DNA from: Methylomonas sp. 11b
GTDB lineage: Bacteria; Pseudomonadota; Gammaproteobacteria; Methylococcales; Methylomonadaceae
NCBI RefSeq assembly: GCF_000515215.1
Contig: NZ_KI911557.1
Location: forward strand, 992,001-1,056,000
Direction of reading: 5' to 3'
Length of the DNA: 64,000 bases
This document shows, piece by piece, positions 18,980-27,974 of this stretch. The stretch's first letter is position 1. Every line of letters starts with the position of its first letter. The notes under the pieces are model-generated. The model ran no database searches and was not told the DNA's origin. It was given only the letters and a program-made list of their open reading frames with translations. Both the position numbers and the translations under genes were made by a program.

Positions 18980-19054
18980 GGCAGTTCTTGACCGATAGCC
19001 GCGCAAGCCCGCCAACAATACATAGATCCATTGCATTCAAGTCCAGGGGCAATT

Positions 19055-20390
19055 GGGAGTGTCCCAAATTTTGTGTAAACGGTAGTTTGGTTTAATGGCT
19101 AGGGAAGCGATCTTCGAACTGAATACTAAACCGATTCAAAGCGGCTTTCCAATCGTAGACGGGCATGGTCCAATTTTGGCTGATATTGCGCAACGCCAAA
19201 TAGAGCAGTTTGGACAAGGCGTCATCACTGGGGAAGACCGCGCGGTTTTTCATGATTTTTCTCAGACTTCGATTCACCGATTCGATGGTATTGGTGGTGT
19301 AGATCACCTTGCGAATCTCGGGCGGATAGTCAAAAAAAGGGATGATGTGCCCCCAGTTTCGTCGCCAGATGGGGGCGATCGTGGGATAGGTCTCCAGCCA
19401 GTTGGCCTCGAATTCGGTCAGCTTTTGCTCGGCTTCCCTCGCCGTTGCGGCTCGATAAATCTGCTTGAGGTCGTCGGCAACCGACTGGCGCCTTTTGTAG
19501 CTGACATAGTTGAGGCTATGACGGACCAAGTGGACAATACACAGTTGAACGGCCGCTTTGGGAAACACGGTTTCGATAGCCTCCGGAAATCCCTTCAGAC
19601 CATCGACACAGGCGATAAAGATGTCGTTGACGCCACGGTTCTTGAGCTCGGTGACCACTTGCAACCAAAATTTGGCGCCTTCGCTTTGGGCAATCCACAG
19701 CCCCAGCACTTCTTTGTGGCCGTCCAGATTGACACCGATGGCCAGATAGACGGCCTTGACCCGCACGCTGCCACTATCGCGCACTTTGGTATGCAGACAG
19801 TCGAGGTACACAATCGGGTAAATCGGATCCAGCGGGCGGCTTTGCCAGACGCCCACCTCTTCGAGTACCGCGTCGGTCACCGAGGAAATCAAGGTGGGGG
19901 ATACCTCGGTGCCGTAAAGCTCGAATAAATGGGCTTGGATTTCCCGTACCGTCAGTCCTCGGGCATATAACGAAATGATCTTATCGTCGAAACCGGTCCA
20001 GCGCCGTTGATGCTTAGGAATGATCTGCGGTTCGAATTCGCCATGACGGTCGCGGGGAATCTCGATAGGCAAGTCGCCGAAGTCACCTTTCAGCGTTTTC
20101 CGGCTTTTGCCGTTTCGGGCATTGCTGCTGGCGTTGGTCACCGCCTCATGCTTACCGTGGCCCAAGTGCGCGGTCATTTCCGCTTCCAGGGCCCGTTCGA
20201 CTATCGCTTTGGTCAACTGCTTCAGCAGACCATTGGCACCGATCAGGTCCTCGGGTTTTTGATAGTGCGACATCAAGGCGTCGAGTAGGTCATCCGGTAT
20301 GGCTTTTGATGATACGGTCATGGTTTCCTCCTTGTCAGGATCGGTAGTTTCCTACCTCAGGGCCGTTTACACAAAAATTCTTACACCCTC
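19055..20390 (-). mobile_element. IS256-family insertion sequence (1336 bp)
   Basis: The element is bounded by imperfect 28-bp terminal inverted repeats at 19055-19082 and 20363-20390, which share GTGT and the stretch TTTTGTGTAAACGG (22 of 28 positions match). It carries one full transposase gene on the minus strand. No convincing 8-9 bp target duplication is visible next to the ends, so the exact boundary may differ by a few bases or the duplication has decayed. Confidence 0.88.
19092..20321 (-). CDS. IS256-family (MULE-like) transposase
   Basis: A full-length DDE transposase of 409 residues. It opens with a DNA-binding part (LIGANGLLKQLTKAIVERALEAEMTAHLG), the typical IS256 start. Catalytic residues are expected in YLDCLHTKVRD (first Asp), ACVDGLKGFPEAI (second Asp) and TTNTIESVNRSLRK (Glu). 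CIVHLVRHSL, the conserved C/H region, is also present. The frame is intact with no stop or shift, so the element may be active. Confidence 0.95.
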   Translation of the reverse strand: MTVSSKAIPDDLLDALMSHYQKPEDLIGANGLLKQLTKAIVERALEAEMTAHLGHGKHEAVTNASSNARNGKSRKTLKGDFGDLPIEIPRDRHGEFEPQIIPKHQRRWTGFDDKIISLYARGLTVREIQAHLFELYGTEVSPTLISSVTDAVLEEVGVWQSRPLDPIYPIVYLDCLHTKVRDSGSVRVKAVYLAIGVNLDGHKEVLGLWIAQSEGAKFWLQVVTELKNRGVNDIFIACVDGLKGFPEAIETVFPKAAVQLCIVHLVRHSLNYVSYKRRQSVADDLKQIYRAATAREAEQKLTEFEANWLETYPTIAPIWRRNWGHIIPFFDYPPEIRKVIYTTNTIESVNRSLRKIMKNRAVFPSDDALSKLLYLALRNISQNWTMPVYDWKAALNRFSIQFEDRFPSH

Positions 20391-20420
20391 GCAAAAGACC
20401 GCGTGCACGAGCTTAAATGC

Positions 20421-20552
20421 TTTGAGCGGAGCATCATCCGCCATGTTGGCTAAGCCGCTCGGGGCGTGACATTATTGTTTATGCATGCGGTGATTGCGGA
20501 CAATTTTAAGGCGGCACATGAACAATTTGGTGTCTTTGAAATGGCTTGATGA
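20421..20552 (+). repeat. Degenerate REP plus coding-like tail, copy B
   Basis: The repeat begins with a partial REP (TTGAGCGGAGCATCATCCGCC) and a decayed second palindrome. It then reads GCGGACAATTTTAAGGCGGC and ends at the tail EQFGVFEMA-stop. It is the diverged partner of copy A at 18885-18979, on the opposite side of the IS256 element. Confidence 0.5.
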
Positions 20553-20678
20553 AAGCAAGTTGCCTTGATGGAGGCGAGGTTTCGAAGGCCAACGCCTTTC
20601 AATTTCCGATGTGGGTTTAGTTGCCGGCAGCCGACGCCCTCGATTCCGCTGACGCTGCATCAAGGCTACAAAAGCCGG

Positions 20679-21563
20679 CTAGCGCTCGAAATACGCCAAC
20701 AAAAAATCGATAAACGTCGTCAATTTGGCCGGATAAAACCGCCGTTGCAGGTAGGTGGCGTAGATAGCGATCGCCGGTCGGCGGTATTGACTGAGGATCT
20801 CCACCAATTCGCCGCTTTGTAAATACGGCGCCACCGATAATCTCGGCGCTTGCACGATGCCCATACCCAGGGCCGCCGCCTGACACAGCGCGCGGCCGTT
20901 ATTAGATGCCAGCACCCAATCGGATTTGATTTTTTTAAGTTCGCCGTCGACATTAAACAGCCAAAATTCGCCGTGCGGGGTATCGACATAGTGCAGGCAT
21001 TGGTGATTACTCAGTTCGTCTATGGTTTGCGGACAGCCTTTTTCCGATAAGTAGGCCGGCGAAGCATAGGTACACAATTCGGTCTCGGCAATCTTGCGCG
21101 CCACCACGCCCGGATCTAAGGTATCGGTCACTAGCAAGGAAATGTCGATGCTCCCTACCCGCAAATTCGGCGGTTTGTTGTCCAGCGACATTAAAATCTT
21201 CACTTCCGGATATTGCTTTAGATAACGTTCGATGGCCGGCACCATGTACATGCCGCCGAAATCGATAGGCGCGCTGATTTTAATGGTGCCTTTCACCCGC
21301 TCGCCCAATTGCGCGGTGGAGGCTTCCAAGTCGGCCAAGTCTTCCAGCAATTGCTTGCTGCGGTTGTAGTAGGCTTCGCCGGCACTGGTCAGGCTTAGAC
21401 TGCGAGTGGTGCGATGTAGTAGCACCACGCCCAGTGAAGCTTCCAGTTGGGCGATGTATTTGCTGATCATCATTGTCGAAAGCTTCGACTCTTTGGCAAC
21501 AGCGGAAAACGTCCCGAGCTCGACAATCCGGCAAAAAACGCGCATGTTGTTAAACTTATCCAT
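20679..21563 (-). CDS. LysR-family transcriptional regulator
   Basis: A 294-residue LTTR. The N-terminal winged helix-turn-helix reads MDKFNNMRVFCRIVELGTFSAVAKESKLSTMMISKYIAQLE, and the C-terminal effector domain runs from about residue 90 (GTIKISAPIDFGGMYMVPAI). I choose the ATG at 21563, with GGA seven bases ahead, over a TTG at 21575 that lies in the palindrome. The gene is divergent from the beta-carbonic anhydrase. A long palindrome between them has LTTR-site features, so it probably controls that gene and itself. The effector is unknown. Confidence 0.9.
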   Translation of the reverse strand: MDKFNNMRVFCRIVELGTFSAVAKESKLSTMMISKYIAQLEASLGVVLLHRTTRSLSLTSAGEAYYNRSKQLLEDLADLEASTAQLGERVKGTIKISAPIDFGGMYMVPAIERYLKQYPEVKILMSLDNKPPNLRVGSIDISLLVTDTLDPGVVARKIAETELCTYASPAYLSEKGCPQTIDELSNHQCLHYVDTPHGEFWLFNVDGELKKIKSDWVLASNNGRALCQAAALGMGIVQAPRLSVAPYLQSGELVEILSQYRRPAIAIYATYLQRRFYPAKLTTFIDFLLAYFER

Positions 21564-21573
21564 CGCAGCATCC

Positions 21574-21596
21574 AATATAAACTTAAAGTTTATATT
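21574..21596. promoter_or_regulatory. Perfect palindrome, probable LysR binding site
   Basis: Half-sites AATATAAACTT and AAGTTTATATT are exact inverted copies separated by a single A. The site overlaps the upstream edge of the lysR gene and is centred about 66 bases before the predicted carbonic anhydrase transcription start, the usual place of an LTTR recognition site. Confidence 0.7.
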
Positions 21597-21615
21597 TTAT
21601 AAACCAATTAGCCTC

Positions 21616-21644
21616 TTTAAACCAGAATGTCGCTTGGCTACAAT
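21616..21644 (+). promoter_or_regulatory. Candidate sigma-70 promoter of the carbonic anhydrase gene
   Basis: TTTAAA and TACAAT are 17 bases apart; the -10 is near-consensus and the -35 is weak, as expected for an activator-dependent promoter. It starts 19 bases after the palindrome. Confidence 0.5.
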
Positions 21645-21718
21645 GCCGCCCGGAGATAGTCGTTACCCCGTCTGGTTTGCAGTTTAGGCCAGACGCTTTT
21701 TCATCCACCGAGGTTTTT

Positions 21719-22297
21719 ATGAGCAAAATTCACAACGAAGTACTATTAGCCAACCGCGATTATGTATCCAGTTTCAACAAAGGCGACTTGGCAATGCCGC
21801 CGGCTCGTCAGTTTGCCATACTGACCTGCATGGACGCCCGACTGGACCCGGCCAAATATGCCGGTTTATCCGAAGGCGATGCCCACGTGATCCGCAACGC
21901 CGGCGGCCGCGCCAGTGACGACGCGATCCGCTCCCTGGTTATTTCCTACAAATTACTCGGCACCAAGGAATGGTTTGTGATTCACCACACCGACTGCGGT
22001 ATGGAAACCTTTACCAACGACATCATGAGCGACTTGTTGGCCAGCAGTTTGAAAACCGCCAGCGTCGATGCCACCGGCTGGCATGACAGCGGCGAAGGCC
22101 CCGGCTCGACAGATGGCAAATACATCAACTGGCTGACCATCAAAAACCAAGCCGAAAGCGTGCTGGAAGACGTCAAACGGATCAAAGCCCATTCGCTGGT
22201 GCCCAGCGATATTCCGGTTTACGGTTATGTTTACGATGTAAAAACCGGCCGTTTGATCGAAGTACCGGAAGCGACTGCCGCCGGCCAAGCCAGCTAA
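21719..22297 (+). CDS. Beta-class carbonic anhydrase
   Basis: Interconverts CO2 and bicarbonate in the cytoplasm. The 192-residue protein carries the zinc ligands and catalytic dyad of beta-CAs: Cys and Asp-Arg in [12 protein letters not shown], and the His and Cys of [13 protein letters not shown], with [23 protein letters not shown] between. It belongs to the subgroup of small beta-CAs that also includes CS2 hydrolases, so strict substrate assignment needs care. The start [10 protein letters not shown] at 21719 is preceded by CCGAGG; an upstream ATG at 21677 overlaps the promoter zone. It is divergently paired with the LysR gene. Confidence 0.93.
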   Translation: MSKIHNEVLLANRDYVSSFNKGDLAMPPARQFAILTCMDARLDPAKYAGLSEGDAHVIRNAGGRASDDAIRSLVISYKLLGTKEWFVIHHTDCGMETFTNDIMSDLLASSLKTASVDATGWHDSGEGPGSTDGKYINWLTIKNQAESVLEDVKRIKAHSLVPSDIPVYGYVYDVKTGRLIEVPEATAAGQAS

Positions 22298-22402
22298 CAT
22301 TTGCTGCCAGCCTTAGGGACCCGTGTTCTATTGCCAAATAGACAGGAGCATTCCCGTAGAAAGTGACGTTATAGACCTCAAAGTTGACCTACTTTGACCA
22401 AT

Positions 22403-22426
22403 GCGCTCCCGCAAATGCGGGAGCGC
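22403..22426. repeat. Perfect hairpin in the intergenic region
   Basis: Arms GCGCTCCCGCA and TGCGGGAGCGC are exact inverted copies around AA. No T-run follows on either strand, so it is more likely a repeat palindrome than a terminator, although it lies about 105 bases after the carbonic anhydrase stop. Confidence 0.6.
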
Positions 22427-22756
22427 CCTAATCGCCAAAGATTGCGCCAGTCTGTCAAGCTGAATATCTGGCATAGATATGACGCAAACCACCTCTTCGC
22501 CCAACAGCGCAAAAATCTGCGCCGAATCTAATCTTTACGCACGATTTTGCCCAGCAACTTGGGATTGACACCGAAGCTCAACGCATTGTTTACCCGGCCC
22601 TATTGATAACCGGCATTCCCTTCGGGCTGAGCGCGTCGAAGCCAAGGCTGGTGTGCCCTTTTGGACACGTTCAGGGTAAAAGGCATTTAAAGGCCGGGAA
22701 TTATGTGCACTTAGCCTTGAGCCGCTTAAGCCCGCCACAAGGCCGTTGTCATGCCG

Positions 22757-22785
22757 AAAAAAAGGGGCCTTTCGGCCCCTTTTCT
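22757..22785. terminator. Bidirectional rho-independent terminator
   Basis: AAAAGGGGCC and GGCCCCTTTT form a stem around TTTC, with A/T runs at both sides. It lies 18 bases after the cytochrome c peroxidase stop and works best on the minus strand, which has seven T residues. Confidence 0.85.
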
Positions 22786-22803
22786 TTAGCTGCCTGCTAA
22801 AGC

Positions 22804-23811
22804 TCAGTTAAAGCTGGAACCCGGTGTTCCTGGCAATTGCGGCATGGTTTGCTCTGGGAATTCGCCGGTCAGCGCATTCAAAAACGCGACGACGTCAGCC
22901 ACGTCGGCATCCGACAACTCTTGATTTAATTGCAATTTACCCATTAACCAAACAGCTTTATCCAAGGTTTTTACCGAACCGTTGTGCATGTAAGGTGCAG
23001 TCAAAGCCACGTTACGCAGAGTCGGAACTTTAAACATGTGCTCATCGCTTTCTTTTTTGGTGACTTCCGCCAAGCCTTTGTCTTTTTGGAAGTGGTATTG
23101 CGCTTCGAAGTAGCCGCTAGGGTTAACAGGGAATTTTTGGAATACCCCTGGGCCGTTAAAGGCCGGACCACTGTGGCAACCGGTGCAGCCCAATTCCACG
23201 GCTTTTTTCAGACCGCGTTCTTGCTGTTCGGTCAAGGCGCTTTTATCGCCTTTGACATATTTGTCGTAAGCGCTATTCGGTGTGATCAAAGTTCTTTCGT
23301 AGGCGGCAATCGCTTTGGTGGCGTTGTCTTTGGTAATGGCTTCGGCATCGCTACCGAAGGCCACTTCGAAAGCATGGCGATAGCCTTTAATGGTTTTCAA
23401 GCGAGCGACCACGTCATCCCAGCTTTTCATGCCCATTTCGATAGGGTTGGTGACTGGACCTGCCGCTTGCGCTTCCAGGCTGTCGGCGCGGCCGTCCCAG
23501 AATTGCACTTTGTTGAATGCAGCATTCCAGACCGTTGGTGCACTGCGGCCGCCGGTTTGGCCATTCACGCCCATGGAATTTGGCCGATTATCTTCGCCAC
23601 CCAGCATGGTGTTGTGACAAGACGCGCAAGAAACGGTGCCCGTGGAAGACAGACGCGGATCGTGATAAAGCATTTTGCCCAGTTCAACCTTTTCGGGGGT
23701 TGTTGGGTTGTTGGCAGGCGCTGGCGCCGTGGTGGGCAGCGCATCTGCCGCCATAACAGACATCGAACTAGCCAGCGCTATCGCAGAAACCAGCATACGA
23801 AATTTAAACAT
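22804..23811 (-). CDS. Di-haem cytochrome c peroxidase (CcpA/MauG family)
   Basis: A periplasmic enzyme of 335 residues that reduces hydrogen peroxide with electrons from cytochrome c. The signal peptide MFKFRMLVSAIALASSMSVMA is clear, cut after AMA-like residues near 22. Two c-type haem sites are present: CASCH (about residue 62) and CTGCH (about residue 210). Further family motifs are LFYHDPRLS-like LYHDPRLSSTGTVSC, GRSAPTVWNAAFNKVQFWDGRA and FKVPTLRNVALTAPYMHNGS. A strong AGGAGG precedes the ATG. It is a single-gene unit closed by the terminator at 22757-22785. Confidence 0.95.
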   Translation of the reverse strand: MFKFRMLVSAIALASSMSVMAADALPTTAPAPANNPTTPEKVELGKMLYHDPRLSSTGTVSCASCHNTMLGGEDNRPNSMGVNGQTGGRSAPTVWNAAFNKVQFWDGRADSLEAQAAGPVTNPIEMGMKSWDDVVARLKTIKGYRHAFEVAFGSDAEAITKDNATKAIAAYERTLITPNSAYDKYVKGDKSALTEQQERGLKKAVELGCTGCHSGPAFNGPGVFQKFPVNPSGYFEAQYHFQKDKGLAEVTKKESDEHMFKVPTLRNVALTAPYMHNGSVKTLDKAVWLMGKLQLNQELSDADVADVVAFLNALTGEFPEQTMPQLPGTPGSSFN

Positions 23812-23935
23812 GAGATCCTCCTAAGTAATTATAGTTAGCCTTGGGCTACCGAATTGTAAGATATTGACGCTGGGCAGGTAAATTAAATTGCATCGTCACC
23901 GAATGTAAACTGAAAAGCCGCGGACTAGACTGGCG

Positions 23936-26900
23936 TTAAAACTTTTGCAGCAACTCACTCAGTTGCGTCAGCGCCTCGTCGATGGCAAATCGGTCGATTT
24001 TTTTGGCGATCTCCTCCAACAAGGGCAAATACTGATGACCGGCCATACTACGCTGTAATTGCTCCAACATCGTTTCGGCCGCGCCTAGATCGCTTTCCAG
24101 TAACTGCGACAATTTCAGCAAATCCGCCGCTATCTCGGCGTCGGCAACCGGTGCCACAGGCTGATCCAGGCCGGACGTTTGACTGTCCGCCGCTGTTTGC
24201 AAGGCTTGAATGTCGCCGATTACTTTACGCATAAATCCTTCCATGTGCTGCAAGTGTTCGGCGGGCGGAATTTGATTCTGCTTAAGTACAATATCGACGC
24301 CGGCGGCGGCTTCGAATAAGTCCGTCGCCCCCAGATTGCCGCTGACACCTTTCAAGGCATGGCAACGCTCTTCAGCCTGCCTCAGTTCGCCGGCATTGAT
24401 CAAGCCGCGAATCTCCGCAACCGCATCCGGGTAGTGTTCTTTAAAACGGTATAGCTGTTTGCGATAGGCATCCGGATTGCCGCCAATCCGGCGTATGCCT
24501 TGCACAATATCCAGGCTGGTCAAGGTTTGTAAATCTTCGGGATAATCGGCAATTTGATAAATCCGCGTCGCTTCCTGGCTCTGTCCGCCGTCGGCCGTGA
24601 GCGGAATCCAGGTCGCCAAGGCTTTGAACAACCGGTCGGGATCGATCGGTTTGGTGACATGATCGTTCATACCCGCCTCCAGGCTTTTCTCGACATCGCG
24701 GGCCATGGCATGGGCGGTCATCGCGATAATGGGCATAGTCGCATAGCGTTGATTGCCCTCGGATTGCGCCAAGGCCCGAATCTTGACGGTGGCTTGCAAG
24801 CCGTCCAGCACCGGCATCTGGATGTCCATCAACACCGCGTCGTAATGATGTTGCCTAACCATGGCGACCGCTTCCTCGCCGTTCATCGCTTCGTCAACCT
24901 GGATCTCGTGACTGCGCAGCAATTCGCAGGCAAATTCGCGGTTGATTTCGTTATCTTCCACCAGTAACAGCCGAATACCTTGCAGTTGTTTGATACCGGC
25001 AATGTCCGCCCCGCCTAATTGCTTGAATTTATCCACCACCCCTAGCACCCGGCCGCGGCCCAGTGCGGATAGAATCGCATCCAGTAACGAGGACGGCGAT
25101 ACCGGCTTGATCAAAAAGCCATCAATACCGGCCCGGCCCGCCAAACGCATCACATCTTCGCTACCGTAGGCCGTCACCATGATGATCTTGGGCTGCTGTA
25201 CCAGGCTGGTGTCGGCACGAATCTGCCTGATCGCCTCGTCACCGTTCATACCCGGCATTTTCCAGTCCATCAACACCACATCGAAAGGCTGATCGGCCGG
25301 CATATCCCGCAAAGCAATCAGCGCGGCGGCGGCACTGGCCGAACAGGTCACGCGCAACTGAAACGGCCGCAACATATCGCTGATGATTTCCCGGGAAGCC
25401 TCGTTGTCATCCACCACCAATACCCGCACCTCGGCTAGCAATACGCCTATGCTTTGCTCCAGCGCGTCTTGATGCAGCAAGGTGTCCGTAGCAACGCCCA
25501 AGCGCACGGTAAAACAAAAAGTTGTGCCTTGGCCTAGTTGCGACTGCTCAATCCAGATCCGGCCGTGCATCATTTCCACCAGGGTTTTACAGATGGCCAA
25601 GCCTAAACCTGTGCCGCCAAAGCGCCGGCTGGTGCCCTGATCGGCTTGGGTAAACTCTTGAAACAGTTTTTTCTGATCGTCTTCCGACATACCGATACCG
25701 GTATCTCTGACCGAAATCCGCAAATCGATAGTGCTGTCGGTTTTGGCCAGGCAATAGAAAGCCAGTTCCAATTCGCCGGCTTCGGTGAATTTAAGCGCGT
25801 TGCCGCAAAGATTGGTCAACACCTGACCGAAACGCAAGGGATCGCCCAACAATACCGGCGGAATTTGCGGGTCGTGACGGATCAGAAACTCAATACCTTT
25901 CAAGCCGGCTTGGTAACCGATCATATCGGCCAATTGCTCCACCACGCTATCGAAGCGAAATTCGGTTTCTTCCAGCGCTAATTTACCGGCCTCGATTTTC
26001 GAAAAATCAAGAATATCGTTAAGAATCCCCAACAAGGTACGCGCGGAACTGTGCGCTTTTGCCAAATAATTGCGTTGCGACGCGGTCAATTCGGTCTGCA
26101 AGGCCAAATGCAACATGCCCAGCACGCCGTTCATCGGCGTGCGAATCTCGTGCGACATATTCGCCAGGAACTGGCTTTTAGTCTGGGTGGCCGACTGAGC
26201 GGCGTCCCTGGCTTCTTTCAACGCCAGCTCGGCCTGTTTGCGCAAGGTCACGTCCTCGTAAGTACTGACGAAACCGCCATCGGCTATCGGCCCGCCGCTG
26301 ATCTCGATGACCCGATTGTCCAACCTTTGCCGAGTAAAATTGTGCGGCTGAAAACGTCTTATTTCTTCCAGTAACTGCTTGAGTTCGGCATCGGGATTGC
26401 GGAAGCGCAACTGCGGATCGGTCAAATCGAACTGCATGAAATCGGCATGGTCCCTGCCCACTGCCAGCATACTTTCCGGATAACCGCGCACCTCGCTGAG
26501 CTTTTTATTCCAAACCAATAACTTTAAATTGCTGTCAAAGGCTATCAGGCCCTGCGACATGCTATCCAGTACTGTTGCCAGCATCACGCTGTTATGCGCC
26601 AATTTGGCGTTGATATCCGCCAACTCCGTCGTGCGGGCAGCCACGCGTTCTTCCAGACCTTCGTTGATGCTGGCCAATAGTTTTTCATTCTCGGCAAGCT
26701 GCCAATTCAAGGCCAACAGTTCGCTATCGCGGGCTTCGATGGTGGCTATCATCGTATTAAAGGCTTGAATCAACGCCCCTAATTCATCGTTACTCTCTTG
26801 TGTGGCGCGCAAGGTGTAGTTTTTTTCACTGTTGATAGTCTCGACGGTTTTCTTCAACCTGACCAGCGGACCGGACACGACTTGCTGCAAACTGGAAGCC

Positions 26901-27439
26901 AATAGCAAGGCGAACAGACCGGATAACATCACAATACCCATCGCCGCAGCCAAAAAATCCCGCCACAAGGAATCCAGCTCCGCCAGACTGGAGGCGATCC
27001 AAACCCTTCCCAAGGTGCGACCGTCCAACGCTATCGTTTCGCTAACGGTACAATATGCATCGTCGAATCGCGGCCGCTCGCTAGCCGAAGGCTCCGGATG
27101 TTGAGGCGGACAGGCCAAGCCGGGTTCGTAAAGTGCAAATAGCTGATTGGCGCTATCGTAAATACAGGCCGATACCACGCTCTGCTTGACGCTTAAAGCT
27201 GCCAACGTCGCGTTGGCGACACCGCTGTCATTGAAGGACAAGGCCACGGTACTGCGACTGGCGATGATACGGGCCAGAGAACTCAAATCCCGACCCATAT
27301 CCTGTTTGACCCGCATGTGTTCCTGGGCGATAAAACCGGCCCCCGCCAGCAGCAGGGACAAGATGCTGGTTGCCAACATGATCAGCACCAACTTGGTTTT
27401 AATGGTCAGATCGCGTTTAAATTCAGCCTGGTTTGTCAT
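23936..27439 (-). CDS. Hybrid sensor histidine kinase (HAMP-PAS-HisKA-HATPase-REC-REC-HPt)
   Basis: A 1167-residue BarA-like phosphorelay kinase. Order: membrane span about 17-38, periplasmic sensor 39-158 (CHASE8-like), membrane span 162-185, HAMP 186-245, coiled coil, PAS about 285-400, HisKA with His430 (FLANMSHEIRTPMNG), HATPase to about 650 (NALKF, DTGIGM, GGTGLGL), receiver 1 with Asp725 (VVLMDWKMPG), receiver 2 with Asp872 (VLMDIQMPVLDG) and a C-terminal HPt with His1027 (CHALKGVSGNLGA). All phospho-acceptors are intact. It follows the YfiR-family gene by 16 bases, as the last gene of a receptor-YfiR-kinase set. The partner regulator is probably one of the receiver proteins upstream. 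Confidence 0.93.
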   Translation of the reverse strand: MTNQAEFKRDLTIKTKLVLIMLATSILSLLLAGAGFIAQEHMRVKQDMGRDLSSLARIIASRSTVALSFNDSGVANATLAALSVKQSVVSACIYDSANQLFALYEPGLACPPQHPEPSASERPRFDDAYCTVSETIALDGRTLGRVWIASSLAELDSLWRDFLAAAMGIVMLSGLFALLLASSLQQVVSGPLVRLKKTVETINSEKNYTLRATQESNDELGALIQAFNTMIATIEARDSELLALNWQLAENEKLLASINEGLEERVAARTTELADINAKLAHNSVMLATVLDSMSQGLIAFDSNLKLLVWNKKLSEVRGYPESMLAVGRDHADFMQFDLTDPQLRFRNPDAELKQLLEEIRRFQPHNFTRQRLDNRVIEISGGPIADGGFVSTYEDVTLRKQAELALKEARDAAQSATQTKSQFLANMSHEIRTPMNGVLGMLHLALQTELTASQRNYLAKAHSSARTLLGILNDILDFSKIEAGKLALEETEFRFDSVVEQLADMIGYQAGLKGIEFLIRHDPQIPPVLLGDPLRFGQVLTNLCGNALKFTEAGELELAFYCLAKTDSTIDLRISVRDTGIGMSEDDQKKLFQEFTQADQGTSRRFGGTGLGLAICKTLVEMMHGRIWIEQSQLGQGTTFCFTVRLGVATDTLLHQDALEQSIGVLLAEVRVLVVDDNEASREIISDMLRPFQLRVTCSASAAAALIALRDMPADQPFDVVLMDWKMPGMNGDEAIRQIRADTSLVQQPKIIMVTAYGSEDVMRLAGRAGIDGFLIKPVSPSSLLDAILSALGRGRVLGVVDKFKQLGGADIAGIKQLQGIRLLLVEDNEINREFACELLRSHEIQVDEAMNGEEAVAMVRQHHYDAVLMDIQMPVLDGLQATVKIRALAQSEGNQRYATMPIIAMTAHAMARDVEKSLEAGMNDHVTKPIDPDRLFKALATWIPLTADGGQSQEATRIYQIADYPEDLQTLTSLDIVQGIRRIGGNPDAYRKQLYRFKEHYPDAVAEIRGLINAGELRQAEERCHALKGVSGNLGATDLFEAAAGVDIVLKQNQIPPAEHLQHMEGFMRKVIGDIQALQTAADSQTSGLDQPVAPVADAEIAADLLKLSQLLESDLGAAETMLEQLQRSMAGHQYLPLLEEIAKKIDRFAIDEALTQLSELLQKF

Positions 27440-27455
27440 GGGTTTCTGGAGTGAA

Positions 27456-27974
27456 TTAACGGACGATACGGGCGATTTCCATCAACAAGGCGTTGACTTT
27501 TAATTGCGCGCGGCGCACGGCGTCGGGATTGATTTCCAGCTTGATTTGGCCGTTTTCGCTATAGAACCCGATACAGCCTCCCCGGCCGGCAAACCCCTCG
27601 GCATCGCTGACAGTCAATATCTGATTGCCGCGCACCTGCTGCATCAAGGCTTGCAACTCCGGTGCATCATGGTCGATATACAAAATCTGGCAAACCTGCG
27701 GGTCGTCTATACCCGACCAGATTTGCAATAAATGCCCCTTGGTATCGCGGCTGGCCAAGTCGCTCAGCAAGTTAACGATAGGTTCGGCACCAACGATGCA
27801 GACATGCAGCGTATCGTTCATCAGCGCCGGCCATTCCACGAACTTGGTGAAATTGAACACATAATTGGCCTTGGTTTTGGCGTTGAGCGCGTCGTCGTCG
27901 GCAGCGGCGGCGCCGAGACTGCTGAGCATCACCCACAAAAATAAACCCGCGCTCGCTAACTTACCCGGCATCAA
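27456..27974 (-). CDS. YfiR-family (DUF4154) periplasmic protein
   Basis: A 172-residue exported protein. The signal peptide is MMPGKLASAGLFLWVMLSSLGAAAA; the mature part follows the YfiR/DUF4154 pattern KANYVFNFTKFVEWP, VCIVG, VCQILYID, ILTVSDAEGFAGRGGCIGFY and KLEINPDAVRRAQLKVNALLMEIARI. In Pseudomonas, YfiR is the periplasmic repressor of a diguanylate cyclase. Here it overlaps the TonB receptor gene by 4 bases and precedes the hybrid kinase by 16 bases, so it probably relays a periplasmic state to the kinase sensor. That role is inferred from context. Confidence 0.9.
   Translation of the reverse strand: MMPGKLASAGLFLWVMLSSLGAAAADDDALNAKTKANYVFNFTKFVEWPALMNDTLHVCIVGAEPIVNLLSDLASRDTKGHLLQIWSGIDDPQVCQILYIDHDAPELQALMQQVRGNQILTVSDAEGFAGRGGCIGFYSENGQIKLEINPDAVRRAQLKVNALLMEIARIVR

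Larger units (their letters stand above)
22298..22803. other. Intergenic region between carbonic anhydrase and cytochrome c peroxidase
   Basis: No gene is supported. It contains the hairpin at 22403-22426, a degenerate repeat-like stretch at about 22610-22680 (TTCGGGCTGAGCGCGTCGAAG, then GACACGTTCAGGGT) and a terminator at 22757-22785. Confidence 0.6.

Noticed and set aside
19047..20399. Target-site duplication of the IS256 element
   Set aside because: The flanks share only GCAA in a shifted position; not enough to call an 8-9 base duplication.
22403..22426. Terminator for the carbonic anhydrase gene
   Set aside because: The stem is perfect but no T-run follows on either strand.
22984..23838. 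284-residue open frame on the plus strand
   Set aside because: Antisense to the cytochrome c peroxidase gene, whose signal peptide and two CxxCH sites are clear.
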